From: Thalassotalea sp. PP2-459 | GTDB lineage: Bacteria; Pseudomonadota; Gammaproteobacteria; Enterobacterales; Alteromonadaceae | Length of the DNA stretch: 64,000 nt | NCBI RefSeq assembly: GCF_001913705.1 | Contig: NZ_MKQD01000054.1 | Coordinates: forward strand, 62,001-126,000 | Direction: 5' to 3' | Part shown: one piece after another, positions 36,819-45,430 of the stretch | Layout: each line of letters opens with the position of its first letter | Position numbering within the stretch: the stretch's first letter is position 1 | Translations under genes and position numbers: made by a program | Notes under the pieces: generated by a model | Told to the model about the DNA's origin: nothing | The model's input: only the letters and a program-made list of their open reading frames with translations | Databases searched by the model: none

Positions 36819-37829
36819 ATGTTTTATTCAGCGATCCGTAAAGTATTATTTCAAATGGACCCCGAAACAACACATGACTTTACGATTAAAGCACTGAAAA
36901 ACACGGGTGCATCACTATTAAATTTTCCTTATAAACAAACAGTATCAGAAAAGCCGGTACAAGTGATGGGTATTCATTTTCCAAATCCTTGTGGCTTAGC
37001 CGCAGGCCTAGATAAAAATGGTGAGTGTATCCGTGCGTTTGACGATATGGGCTTTGGTTTTGTTGAAGTAGGCACGGTAACGCCTAGACCACAACCGGGT
37101 AATGAGAAACCAAGAATATTCAGACTTGAACAAGCAAATGCCATTATTAATCGTATGGGCTTTAATAACAAAGGCGTTGATTACTTAGTTGATCAAGTGA
37201 GAAAAGCTAAATTCCGTGGTGTTTTAGGCATTAATATTGGGAAAAATAAAGATACACCCGAAGAAAATGCGAAAGATGATTACATTCACTGTATGCGTAA
37301 AGTGTATAATTTTGCGACGTATATTACGGTAAACATTTCATCGCCTAACACGCCTGGGTTACGTGAACTTCAATATGGAGATGCGCTAAATGCCTTGTTA
37401 TCAGCGTTAAAAGCGGAACAGTTATCATTGGCTCGTCAGTTTGATAAATATGTGCCTATCGCCGTTAAAATTGCTCCTGACTTAACTGAAGAAGAAATAC
37501 ATTCCATTGCTGAGTGTTTAATCGCCAATGAAATTGATGGTGTTATTGCTACCAACACCACACTCGCTCGTGAAGAAGTTTCTCATTTAGCACATGGCAA
37601 CGAAGCAGGGGGGTTAAGTGGCACTCCTGTTAAAGACAAAAGCACAGAAGTCATTCGTATATTAGCAAAAGCGCTAGATAATAAATTACCCATAATAGGG
37701 GTTGGCGGCATTAGTAGTGGCCAAGATGCAAAAGATAAAATTGAAGCCGGTGCAAAGCTAGTACAAGTTTATACCGGTTTTATTTACCAAGGGCCAGAGC
37801 TTGTTAAAGATATTGTTCGCGCATTGTGA
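36819..37829 (+). CDS. pyrD: Dihydroorotate dehydrogenase (quinone), class 2
   Basis: A membrane-associated flavoenzyme oxidising dihydroorotate to orotate in pyrimidine synthesis, passing electrons to quinone. At 336 aa it has the class-2 N-terminal amphipathic helix ([20 protein letters not shown]). FMN and active-site regions include [45 protein letters not shown] (with the catalytic Ser) and [16 protein letters not shown] precedes the ATG. It is a single gene; a GGGTCAGGTACA repeat follows its stop codon. Confidence 0.96.
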   Translation: MFYSAIRKVLFQMDPETTHDFTIKALKNTGASLLNFPYKQTVSEKPVQVMGIHFPNPCGLAAGLDKNGECIRAFDDMGFGFVEVGTVTPRPQPGNEKPRIFRLEQANAIINRMGFNNKGVDYLVDQVRKAKFRGVLGINIGKNKDTPEENAKDDYIHCMRKVYNFATYITVNISSPNTPGLRELQYGDALNALLSALKAEQLSLARQFDKYVPIAVKIAPDLTEEEIHSIAECLIANEIDGVIATNTTLAREEVSHLAHGNEAGGLSGTPVKDKSTEVIRILAKALDNKLPIIGVGGISSGQDAKDKIEAGAKLVQVYTGFIYQGPELVKDIVRAL

Positions 37830-37841
37830 TCTTATTAAATA

Positions 37842-37853
37842 GGGTCAGGTACA
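37842..37853 (+). repeat. Dispersed GGGTCAGGTACA repeat, copy 1
   Basis: GGGTCAGGTACA directly downstream of pyrD is identical over 12 bases to a copy directly downstream of the GT2-like gene (44022-44033). From memory it resembles the end of IS200-like/REP-associated transposase elements of marine gammaproteobacteria, but no transposase gene is present here. Confidence 0.5.
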
Positions 37854-37952
37854 ATTAGACTCTACAAGGGTTAAACCATCGTAGGGGCCTTACGTTAACT
37901 CTTGGATAAATAACTGAAAGTAAGAAATAAGGGTTTTATATTGAGTATTTGC

Positions 37953-37980
37953 GCGAGGTTTATCAATGAACAAACCTCGC
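37953..37980. repeat. Hairpin downstream of the coiled-coil protein gene
   Basis: A 9-bp perfect stem GCGAGGTTT / AAACCTCGC with a 10-base loop lies 28 bases beyond the stop codon of the minus-strand gene. There is no clear T-tract on either strand; it may still mark that transcript's end. Confidence 0.4.
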
Positions 37981-38008
37981 ACAAGTAGAAGTGTGATTCT
38001 TGGATTCT

Positions 38009-38773
38009 TTAGTTACCGGGTGGAATGGTCACTGCTTTTTTGTTTTCTAACGATTCAATTCGCTCTATCAACAGCTTAATTTGCATATCAAGTGAGTTAA
38101 CATTGCTTGCTACTTCAATTTGTTGGCTATTTCTACCTTGAATGTTTTGTTGAATAGCTGCCATATCATCACTTAGTTGATTGATTTCTTGCTTTAAAGT
38201 ATTAGCTTGTTGTACTTGTTCAGAAAGTGCATCAACAGTAAATTCTGTAGCCGTTTGTTTTTCAGTAATATTACCAACAGATGCGGCTAACGTATTGACG
38301 GTATTTGTTACGTTGTTGTTAGCACTCGCTTGTTTTTTATTTTGTGCGCGTAGTTCTTTTATTTCACTTTGGTTTCTTCGCCATGCAGAAGCCCATAGCT
38401 TGTCCATTTCTGCCCAAAGTTTTTCGGTTTTTTCAGAAATAGCTTGTAACTTCGCTTTTAGGGCAACGGTAGACTCGCCCATTTCTTCGCCTGTAGCAGA
38501 GAGTTGATCTTCAAGCTGTTGAATACGTTGTTCAGCTTCATTAATAGAGGTTTTTAATTGCTTATTTTGTTCAAAGAAATAATAACCTGTACCTGCCAGT
38601 GCGAGGTAAATAGCGACGGTAAAAAATATTGACACACCGGATGTTTTACTTGGGGAAGTTACCGTTTTAGTCGGTGTTGTGCTATTTGTATTCGTTGTTT
38701 TGGTTGATGACGGCTTAATATGATCATCATCTAACGTAATGTTTGGAATTTCTGGTTCTACGCGATTAGACAA
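38009..38773 (-). CDS. Single-pass membrane protein with a periplasmic coiled coil, unknown function
   Basis: A 254-aa protein with a TTG start at 38773, chosen because GAAGG lies about 7 bases upstream; the TTG at 38812 has no ribosome site. The order is a short acidic cytoplasmic segment, a Thr/Ser/Pro-rich linker, one transmembrane helix (VSIFFTVAIYLALAGTGYYFF) and then about 170 residues of heptad-patterned coiled coil rich in Gln, Glu and Lys. It ends in ESLENKKAVTIPPGN. I do not recognise a named family. It lies downstream of asnB on the same strand but beyond a terminator, so it is a separate unit. Confidence 0.75.
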   Translation of the reverse strand: MSNRVEPEIPNITLDDDHIKPSSTKTTNTNSTTPTKTVTSPSKTSGVSIFFTVAIYLALAGTGYYFFEQNKQLKTSINEAEQRIQQLEDQLSATGEEMGESTVALKAKLQAISEKTEKLWAEMDKLWASAWRRNQSEIKELRAQNKKQASANNNVTNTVNTLAASVGNITEKQTATEFTVDALSEQVQQANTLKQEINQLSDDMAAIQQNIQGRNSQQIEVASNVNSLDMQIKLLIERIESLENKKAVTIPPGN

Positions 38774-38872
38774 AATAACGCCTTCTTTGTGATTAACTAA
38801 AGTAAACCTCAACTTTAAATCAATTTGTGAGAAGTTTTAATAGTTTTGGGTAAATAAATTCACTAAAAGTAT

Positions 38873-38896
38873 AAAACCGGCAAATATGCCGGTTTT
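38873..38896 (-). terminator. Terminator of asnB
   Basis: A 10-bp perfect stem AAAACCGGCA / TGCCGGTTTT with a 4-base loop sits 20 bases after the asnB stop codon. On the minus strand the stem ends in TTTT and continues ATACTTTT. Confidence 0.8.
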
Positions 38897-38915
38897 TCAT
38901 ACACACTAGCGACAG

Positions 38916-40580
38916 TTAATAGCTATCGTTGTGAATGTTTTGTACCGCACGGCCCGATGGATCAGCCATTTTGCTAAAGGCTTCATCCCACGCGAGTGCT
39001 TGTGGTGTACTACATGCAACCGATTTACCACCAGGTACACATTTTGCCGCCGACTCTAGCGGAAAGTGTTCTTCAAATATTGCCCGATAAAAATAGGCTT
39101 CTTTGGTGTCTGGCGTGTTATGAGGAAATTTAAATTTCGCATTAGCAAGTTGTTGATCAGTCACTTGTGACTCAACGTGCTCTTTTAACCCATCAATCCA
39201 AGAGTAACCTACACCGTCTGAAAATTGCTCTTTTTGACGCCATAAAATTTCATCAGGTAAATAACCTTCGAAAGAGGCACGTAAAACACCTTTTTCGATT
39301 TTACCGTTACCGCACATTTTATCTTCAGGATTAATGCGCATGGCAACATCCATAAAGTTTTTGTCTAAAAACGGTACTCGCGCTTCAACGCCCCAAGCCG
39401 ACATAGATTTGTTTGCACGTAAACAGTCGAACATATGCAGCTTGTCTAATTTACGTAGTAACTCCTCATGGAACTCTTGGGCGTTTGGTGCTTTATGGAA
39501 GTATAAATAACCGCCAAAAATTTCATCTGCACCTTCCCCAGAGAGTACCATTTTAATGCCCATGGCTTTAATTTTACGTGCCATTAAATACATTGGCGTT
39601 GAGGCACGTACTGTGGTTACATCGTATGTTTCTAAGTGGTAAATTACCTCTTTGAGTGCGTCAATACCTTCTTGTTCGGTAAAGACCACACTGTGATGGA
39701 TAGTACCAATGCTATCGGCGACTTTTTGCGCCGCAATTAAATCAGGTGAACCTTCTAATCCGCAGGCAAATGAATGCACTTTTGGCCACCAAGCTTCCGA
39801 TAAGTCATTTTCTTCGATACGTCTAGCAGCAAACTTCTGCGTAATTGATGAAATTAATGAAGAATCTAGACCACCAGAAAGCAGTACGCCGTATGGCACA
39901 TCTGTCATTAAGTGACTTTTAACTGATTCTTCAAGCGCTTCTCTTAACTTTGTTTTGCTGGTGAAGTTATCTTTAACTGCTGAATATTCCATCCAGTTTC
40001 GTTGATAATATTTAACTAAATTACCATCTTTACTGTCTAGTAGATGTCCAGGTGGAAATTCCTCAACCGTTTTACAAAGTGGCATTAACGCTTTCATTTC
40101 TGAAGACACATAAAAATTTCCGTCTTCATCACGGCCGGTATAAAGGGGGATAATCCCAATATGATCGCGAGCAATTAAATAACTATTGTCCTCTGCGTTA
40201 TATAAGCAAAACGCAAACATTCCTTGTAATTTATCAACGAACTCAGTACCAAACTCTTGATATAGCGGCAAAATAACTTCGCAGTCTGAATGTGTTTTAA
40301 AGTGGTAATCTACGGTGAGTCTTTCTTCGAGCGTTTTATGGTTATAAATTTCACCATTTACTGCAAGAACGTGAGATTTGTCTTCATTATATAGTGGTTG
40401 AGCACCGTGCTCTGTATCTACGATGGCGAGACGTTCATGCACCAATATAGCATTATCATTGCTATAAACACCTGACCAATCAGGGCCGCGATGACGAAGT
40501 AAACGAGAACATTCTATTGCTTTAGGACGAAGGGCATCTGCCCCAGATTTTATTTCTAATATACCAAATATCGAACACAT
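38916..40580 (-). CDS. asnB: Asparagine synthetase B (glutamine-hydrolysing)
   Basis: It makes asparagine from aspartate, ATP and glutamine. The 554-aa length equals that of E. coli AsnB. Cys2 directly after Met is the class-II glutaminase nucleophile (MCSIFGI), with RHRGPDWSG and VNGEIYNH in the same domain. The synthetase domain has the ATP-pyrophosphatase loop LSGGLDSSLISS and SGEGADEIFGGYLYF. AAGAGGT lies upstream of the ATG. It is divergent from the pyroglutamyl-peptidase-like gene and monocistronic. Confidence 0.97.
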   Translation of the reverse strand: MCSIFGILEIKSGADALRPKAIECSRLLRHRGPDWSGVYSNDNAILVHERLAIVDTEHGAQPLYNEDKSHVLAVNGEIYNHKTLEERLTVDYHFKTHSDCEVILPLYQEFGTEFVDKLQGMFAFCLYNAEDNSYLIARDHIGIIPLYTGRDEDGNFYVSSEMKALMPLCKTVEEFPPGHLLDSKDGNLVKYYQRNWMEYSAVKDNFTSKTKLREALEESVKSHLMTDVPYGVLLSGGLDSSLISSITQKFAARRIEENDLSEAWWPKVHSFACGLEGSPDLIAAQKVADSIGTIHHSVVFTEQEGIDALKEVIYHLETYDVTTVRASTPMYLMARKIKAMGIKMVLSGEGADEIFGGYLYFHKAPNAQEFHEELLRKLDKLHMFDCLRANKSMSAWGVEARVPFLDKNFMDVAMRINPEDKMCGNGKIEKGVLRASFEGYLPDEILWRQKEQFSDGVGYSWIDGLKEHVESQVTDQQLANAKFKFPHNTPDTKEAYFYRAIFEEHFPLESAAKCVPGGKSVACSTPQALAWDEAFSKMADPSGRAVQNIHNDSY

Positions 40581-40898
40581 TGAAGCGCTACCTCTTGTAT
40601 ATGTAAACCAAATTGTGAATACAGCGATTGCTTGCTTGCGGAGAAGTTTATTGAGAAAGCTATCTTTGACAGGACAAATACAACAACTGTGCTGAACACT
40701 TTGCCATGAATAATTAAAAAAGCAATAGGTGTTTGTAATTTTATTACATTAATTGCAAAGATAGTTCTCGTTAAGAGTGAAACCTAAGTATTGTTATTAA
40801 GATAGTGTGTTACGATAAATCGCTTTCCTCATGTCATTTTTATGCTTATTATCGTTAGTAGGCGTTGATAAATTTTATTGCATTATAAAGGGATTAAT
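40581..40898. other. Divergent promoter region between asnB and the next gene
   Basis: About 320 bases that must hold the promoters of asnB (minus) and of the following plus-strand gene. I see no coding sequence, structured RNA or convincing operator. Confidence 0.4.
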
Positions 40899-42131
40899 AT
40901 GAAAGGCTTCTTAGCAAAATATCTTATGGTTGCGTTATTTTCAGTGAGCCTGCCTTACTCGGTGTTTAGTCAACCTTTATATCAACAACAAAACGAAAAG
41001 CCAGATACCTTAGCTAACGCAAAAAATGTTTCGAACAATTCCATCATCGAAAAAAGTGTCGAAGAGCAACGAATTGTTGATGCGAAAACAGCAATGCCTA
41101 ATGTGTTTAATGTACTTAAATCAAGAGTAGAAACTTTTGAACAACAAATTAAGCAAGCACGTAATGTTACGGCCTTAACGCAAGTTGTCATTCGTCACGC
41201 ACGTTTATTGTGGCAGGAAGGTGTTACAAGTTTTGAACAAACTAAACGATTTGATGATAGAAGTCTTTATTGGGCTAGGTTATCAATGTCTGCTGCTTTA
41301 CGTGCTGCTCCGGCTTTTAAAGAAGCACTTTATACACAGCAACAAGCATTAATGTGGAAGTTTGAATTGATTTCTAGAGGTCAGCAAGACATCTCTTTTA
41401 ATAAAAATAGCGATAAAAAAATGTTAGTGACCGGGTTTGATCCGTTTTTTTTAGATCGCAACATTCGTCAAAGTAATCCATCTGGCGTTGCGGCGTTAGC
41501 GCTTGACGATTTATTGATCAGTAAAGATGGTATAAGTGTGGAAATTGAAACGTTAATATTACCTGTAAGGTTTGCAGACTTTGATCAAGGCATGGTTGAA
41601 GCATTGTTATCTCCTTATTTTAATGAAGTTGATTATATAATAACGGTAAGTATGGGACGTACAGATTTTGATTTAGAACGCTTTCCAGGCCTACGACGTA
41701 GCGCACATGCGCCTGATAATCTAAATATGTTTACTGGCGCGACAAAAAAAGATCCAATACTTCCTTCATTAAATAATCATCACCTAGACGGACCTGAATT
41801 TATTGAATTTAGTTTACCCGTCAAAGCGATGTCTAACGCTGCAGGTCCATTTGCAATAAATGATAACCGCAGTGTAACCACAGTGACAGGTCCACTTACG
41901 GTTGAACATATTATGCAATTGCAAAAACGTACTTCAGTAGAAGGTTCAGGAGGTGGTTATCTTTCTAATGAAGTGTCGTATCGAAGCTTATTGTTACGTG
42001 ATCAATTAAATCCAATGCTAGCGGTAGGGCATATTCATACACCAAGTATAAAAGGGTATGAGCCTCAAAAATCAAAATCTATTATTCAACAACTGAAAAA
42101 AATGCTGCAGTTAGCAATAACGGATAAATAA
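40899..42131 (+). CDS. Exported pyroglutamyl-peptidase I-like protein with Ser at the catalytic Cys position
   Basis: A 410-aa protein; ATG 40899 has AAGGGA upstream and opens a signal peptide (cleavage near SVFSQ, residue 24). About 150 residues of helical, Gln-rich sequence precede a C-terminal peptidase C15-like domain: LVTGFDPFF and NPSG (residues 176-195), MGRTDFDLERF with Glu260, APDN, and GHIHTP with His380. The usual catalytic segment AGTxxCN reads GGGYLSN here, placing Ser356 at the Cys. Typical C15 enzymes are about 210 aa and cytoplasmic, so location, length and active site all differ. It may be inactive, a serine hydrolase, or a binding protein. Confidence 0.7.
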   Translation: MKGFLAKYLMVALFSVSLPYSVFSQPLYQQQNEKPDTLANAKNVSNNSIIEKSVEEQRIVDAKTAMPNVFNVLKSRVETFEQQIKQARNVTALTQVVIRHARLLWQEGVTSFEQTKRFDDRSLYWARLSMSAALRAAPAFKEALYTQQQALMWKFELISRGQQDISFNKNSDKKMLVTGFDPFFLDRNIRQSNPSGVAALALDDLLISKDGISVEIETLILPVRFADFDQGMVEALLSPYFNEVDYIITVSMGRTDFDLERFPGLRRSAHAPDNLNMFTGATKKDPILPSLNNHHLDGPEFIEFSLPVKAMSNAAGPFAINDNRSVTTVTGPLTVEHIMQLQKRTSVEGSGGGYLSNEVSYRSLLLRDQLNPMLAVGHIHTPSIKGYEPQKSKSIIQQLKKMLQLAITDK

Positions 42132-42228
42132 ATCACCATTTTAAACGTTCGAAGCTTCTCTACTTGTTGTTCTGTAAAAGCAGGGTAAAATAGCGCGCAA
42201 TTATCTTTGTACTAACTGTTTGAGCCTT

Positions 42229-42801
42229 ATGTTTGAATTAAAATACCATACCCCATTTGAATGGACAGAAGCTGTGCTAGCAGACTTTGATACCTTTTTA
42301 CAAGATCACGCCGCGGCAGAAAAAAAAGCGTCAGGAATGGCGGTGTCTATGTTATCCCATTATCCAGATAGAAAGACATTAGTACGTGCCATGACAGACT
42401 TAGCGATTGAAGAGTTGATTCACTTTAAGCAAGTGATCAAGCTAATGCAGGCACGTGATATACAACTTGGCAACGATGCGAAAGATGTGTACATCAAAAA
42501 AATACGCGGGTTATTTCGTCACGGTCAAGACGTATTCTTCTTAGATAGACTTTTGGTTGCAGGTGTTATTGAAGCGAGAGGTCATGAACGATTCTCTCTT
42601 GTTGCTCAAGCGCTTCCTGAAGGGAAAGAAAAAGATTTCTATGTCAGTATTGCTAAATCTGAAGAAAAACATAAAAATCTCTTTGTAGAGTTAGCCTATG
42701 AATATTTTGATAAAGCTGAAGTTGACCAAAGGTTAGAAGAAATTTTGATAGCAGAAGCTGATATTTGTTCACAATTACCCTTTACAGCAGCGTTACATTA
42801 A
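42229..42801 (+). CDS. miaE: tRNA 2-methylthio-N6-isopentenyladenosine-37 hydroxylase
   Basis: An oxygen-dependent diiron enzyme that hydroxylates the ms2i6A modification next to the anticodon. ATG 42229 gives 190 aa, the usual size; an upstream TTG at 42220 is less likely. Diiron-ligand helices are visible: LQDHAAAEKKASGMA, LAIEELIHFKQV (ExxH), VAGVIEARGHERF (ExxxxH-type) and SEEKHKNLFVELA (ExxH). No clear Shine-Dalgarno sequence is seen. The next gene starts 6 bases downstream, so the two are cotranscribed. Confidence 0.9.
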   Translation: MFELKYHTPFEWTEAVLADFDTFLQDHAAAEKKASGMAVSMLSHYPDRKTLVRAMTDLAIEELIHFKQVIKLMQARDIQLGNDAKDVYIKKIRGLFRHGQDVFFLDRLLVAGVIEARGHERFSLVAQALPEGKEKDFYVSIAKSEEKHKNLFVELAYEYFDKAEVDQRLEEILIAEADICSQLPFTAALH

Positions 42802-42807
42802 TCGCTG

Positions 42808-44019
42808 ATGAACGTGATTGAAAAATATCTTCAGCGGTATGCTGAGCCTGAGGTGATGTTAATCGATAAATTGCCTTCAGGTTTACGTTATCACCACGTA
42901 GTGGTAATACCGGCCTATAAAGAGTGTACTGCTTTCTTAACACAATTTAATGAAAGCAGTTTACTTGAACAGGGTTTTTTAGTCATTCTTGTTGTAAATC
43001 AACCTGAAACAGATGAAGAGAATAGATTACAATTGGCGCTTCAAACTGCAGCGTTAGCGAGCGGGCCCTTGTTATGGCAAAACCAGAATCTCGCTTTAGT
43101 ACAACTTGCTGATTCACCTTCAGCAATATTAGTGGTGGACAGATTCACAAAAGGCATTCCAGCAAAACAAGGGGTGGGACTGGCACGAAAAATTGGAGCA
43201 GATCTCGCTTGCCTATTAATGCAACAACAGGTGGTGCTTAGTCAATGGATTCATTCAACGGACGCTGACGCAACCTTGCCGACTGATTATTTTTCAGCAG
43301 TAAAAAGTTGCAATGAAGACGTGGCCATTGCTACCTATAATTTTACTCATCAATGTGATGATAAGAAGATTTATCAGGCAAATGCGCTATATGAACAAGC
43401 AATGCGTTACTACGTAGCAGGATTAACATATGCCAACTCCCCTTATAATTTTTATACTATAGGTAGTCTACTTGCGTTTAAAGCTCAACATTACGCCCAA
43501 GTTCGGGGTTTTCCTAAACGAAGTGCAGGTGAAGACTTTTATTTAATTAACAAACTTGCCAAGCTTGGTAAGGTATTTTTTATTGAACGCAGCACCGTAC
43601 TTTTAAACGCTAGGCTTTCAGATCGGGTGCCATTTGGCACAGGGCCTGCGGTTGAAAAGATAATCACTAAAGCCGAACAAGGATTAGGATACTATTATTA
43701 TCATCCGGCCATTTTTGATAATTTGAAAAATGTGTTAGATAACGTAGATACGCTATTTGAATTAAGATTTTCTTTAAACATATGGCTCGAACAATTATCA
43801 ACGAAGAGTAAACATGCATTAATTGCTATCGGATTTACAAAGTTTGTTGAACAGCATTTAAGTGCTAAAAAAATACAGTTTGAGAAGCAATTTATCGTTT
43901 GGTTTGATGCCTTTAAAACGTTAAAGTTCATTCATCATATACGTGATAATGGTGTTGAGAATATTTTGTTATCTTCTGCAATAGAGCAAGCATGCTTTAT
44001 GCCATTAAGCGAGAATTAA
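42808..44019 (+). CDS. Glycosyltransferase-2-like protein of unknown substrate
   Basis: A 403-aa cytoplasmic protein with a GT-A-like layout: VVVIPAYKE at residues 31-39, a GLARKIGADLA segment near 124-134, a metal-binding type STDADA at 150-155, and GEDFYLINKLAKLGK near 241. The C-terminal 130 residues are helical and of unknown role. There is no membrane segment or signal peptide. It begins 6 bases after miaE and is almost certainly in the same transcript, although a link with tRNA modification is not established. A GGGGTCAGGTACA repeat follows the stop codon. Confidence 0.7.
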   Translation: MNVIEKYLQRYAEPEVMLIDKLPSGLRYHHVVVIPAYKECTAFLTQFNESSLLEQGFLVILVVNQPETDEENRLQLALQTAALASGPLLWQNQNLALVQLADSPSAILVVDRFTKGIPAKQGVGLARKIGADLACLLMQQQVVLSQWIHSTDADATLPTDYFSAVKSCNEDVAIATYNFTHQCDDKKIYQANALYEQAMRYYVAGLTYANSPYNFYTIGSLLAFKAQHYAQVRGFPKRSAGEDFYLINKLAKLGKVFFIERSTVLLNARLSDRVPFGTGPAVEKIITKAEQGLGYYYYHPAIFDNLKNVLDNVDTLFELRFSLNIWLEQLSTKSKHALIAIGFTKFVEQHLSAKKIQFEKQFIVWFDAFKTLKFIHHIRDNGVENILLSSAIEQACFMPLSEN

Positions 44020-44020
44020 A

Positions 44021-44033
44021 GGGGTCAGGTACA
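44021..44033 (+). repeat. Dispersed GGGGTCAGGTACA repeat, copy 2
   Basis: GGGGTCAGGTACA begins one base after the stop codon of the GT2-like gene and shares 12 identical bases with 37842-37853. Both copies sit immediately 3' of a plus-strand gene. No transposase reading frame accompanies either. Confidence 0.5.
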
Positions 44034-44161
44034 TTTAAAGTTTTCTTATATATCCTGTTCAATAATAACTAACTAGTTCGGAATAAGAAGTTAGCTAATC
44101 AAGTTGTTATCCCGAGTTCAGATTAACTATCTACTCAGCTAGATGGGTACAAAAAAGCAAT

Positions 44162-44193
44162 AAAAAACCCCTTTCAAATGAAAGAGGTTTTTT
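44162..44193 (-). terminator. Terminator of the ccoNOQP operon
   Basis: A 14-bp stem with one mismatch (AAAAAACCCCTTTC against GAAAGAGGTTTTTT, 4-base loop) lies 23 bases after the ccoP stop codon. The minus strand has a T-rich end, and the T run on the plus strand means it could also serve the convergent miaE transcript. Confidence 0.8.
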
Positions 44194-44215
44194 AAGTGTA
44201 ATAAGTAATTACCTG

Positions 44216-45253
44216 TTACTCATGCGAAAGACTGTAAACATAAGCACTAATAACATGCACTTTCTTCTCACCTAAAATATCTTTCCAAGCGGGCATTACA
44301 CCAGCACGTCCATGACGAATAGACTCTTGAATACCACGCTCTGAACTTGTATAAAGCCAAATGTTATCATTTAATCTAGGCGCGCCAAGGGCAATACCCA
44401 TTGCTTCACTACCTTGACCTTCAGCCCCATGACAAGCTGCACACATAACAAATTTTTCTTTACCAGATTCAATGTTACCTTGCTTAGCTTCACGTCCGCT
44501 TAAGCTTAGCACATAGGCAGCTACATCCTTAACACCTTGTTCACCACCTAACATGGTTTCCCAAGCGATCATACCTTGTGCTTTACGGCCTTCCATAATG
44601 CTGTGTTTAATGTCAGCAGGAGTGCCTCCGTATAACCAATCTTTATCAACAAGATTAGGGAAACCGGTAGTACCGCGAGCATCAGAACCATGACACTGCG
44701 AACAGTTTTGCAAGAATAAACGTTTACCCACTTCAATCGCTTCTTTTCGTTGTAGCAATTGCTCTTGGGCTGGTGTTAGTTCTTGGTCAAGATCAAAATC
44801 AATTTCTTGATGTTTAGCACTCGCAATTTCTTCAATACTAAATGTTGCAAATTTATCGAAGATAGGGCCAAACCGTTGTTCTGCCGCTTTCATTTCCATA
44901 TCGTATTCAACGATAAGTCCTTTTTCTCTAGCTTCGGCGGCTTGTTGTTTTGAGTCTTCCATGCTCACAATGCCTTGATTAGAGCTTGTCCAACCAAATA
45001 AGCCTTTAAAATTACCTAACCCTGGATACATTAATAAATAGCCAAAGCCCCAAATAATGGTGACCAAGAAAAATGTGCTCCACCATTTGGGTAAGGGGTT
45101 ATTTAATTCTTCTATACCGTCGAAATCATGGCCAGTTGACTCGCCCTCAGGGACACCAACAAAGTTCTTTAAACACCAACGTAGTAGGAGAAAACAACCT
45201 ACTAACGTTCCAAGTGTGAGAACAGTTATCCAAATACTCCAGAAACTAGACAT
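44216..45253 (-). CDS. ccoP: cbb3-type cytochrome c oxidase, diheme subunit III
   Basis: A membrane-anchored diheme cytochrome c that feeds electrons to CcoO and CcoN. ATG 45253 (MSSFWSIWITVLTLG) has AGGAG 9 bases upstream and is preferred over the longer frame from 45325; this gives 345 aa. Two transmembrane helices (about residues 5-28 and 60-80) precede two cytochrome domains with heme motifs CSQCH and CAACH and distal Met regions (EGRKAQGMIAWE, RAGVMPAWKD). It overlaps the end of ccoQ by 8 bases. Last gene of ccoNOQP. Confidence 0.95.
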   Translation of the reverse strand: MSSFWSIWITVLTLGTLVGCFLLLRWCLKNFVGVPEGESTGHDFDGIEELNNPLPKWWSTFFLVTIIWGFGYLLMYPGLGNFKGLFGWTSSNQGIVSMEDSKQQAAEAREKGLIVEYDMEMKAAEQRFGPIFDKFATFSIEEIASAKHQEIDFDLDQELTPAQEQLLQRKEAIEVGKRLFLQNCSQCHGSDARGTTGFPNLVDKDWLYGGTPADIKHSIMEGRKAQGMIAWETMLGGEQGVKDVAAYVLSLSGREAKQGNIESGKEKFVMCAACHGAEGQGSEAMGIALGAPRLNDNIWLYTSSERGIQESIRHGRAGVMPAWKDILGEKKVHVISAYVYSLSHE

Positions 45254-45425
45254 TATTATTAGTCTCCTGTTTGTTATTTTCTTTTTTGTGATCTTCTTCA
45301 AAAATAGAATTAGCAGCTTTGTCAAACGTTGACTTGCGCTTCTTGTTATATGACCAGATCACAATGATGATAAATAAAGCTAATATTAATAAAGCTATTA
45401 CGCCTCTAAGCGTTCCATAATCCAT
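45246..45425 (-). CDS. ccoQ: cbb3-type cytochrome c oxidase subunit CcoQ
   Basis: A 59-aa membrane protein read directly from the minus strand: it opens MDYGTLRGVIALLILALFII, with one transmembrane helix followed by a charged tail (IWSYNKKRKSTFDKAANSIF) and an Asn/Lys-rich end. Its length, single helix and position between ccoO and ccoP identify it as CcoQ, which helps stabilise the oxidase complex. Its stop codon overlaps the ccoP start region, and its start lies 5 bases after ccoO. Confidence 0.88.
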   Translation of the reverse strand: MDYGTLRGVIALLILALFIIIVIWSYNKKRKSTFDKAANSIFEEDHKKENNKQETNNNV

Positions 45426-45430
45426 GACGA

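Noticed and set aside
37830-38008. Possible insertion sequence between pyrD and the coiled-coil gene
   Set aside because: Only the 12-base repeat is present. There is no transposase frame and no matching inverted end within the gap.
45254-45325. Longer reading frame for ccoP
   Set aside because: It runs through ccoQ in another frame. AGGAG and the family N-terminus place the start at 45253.
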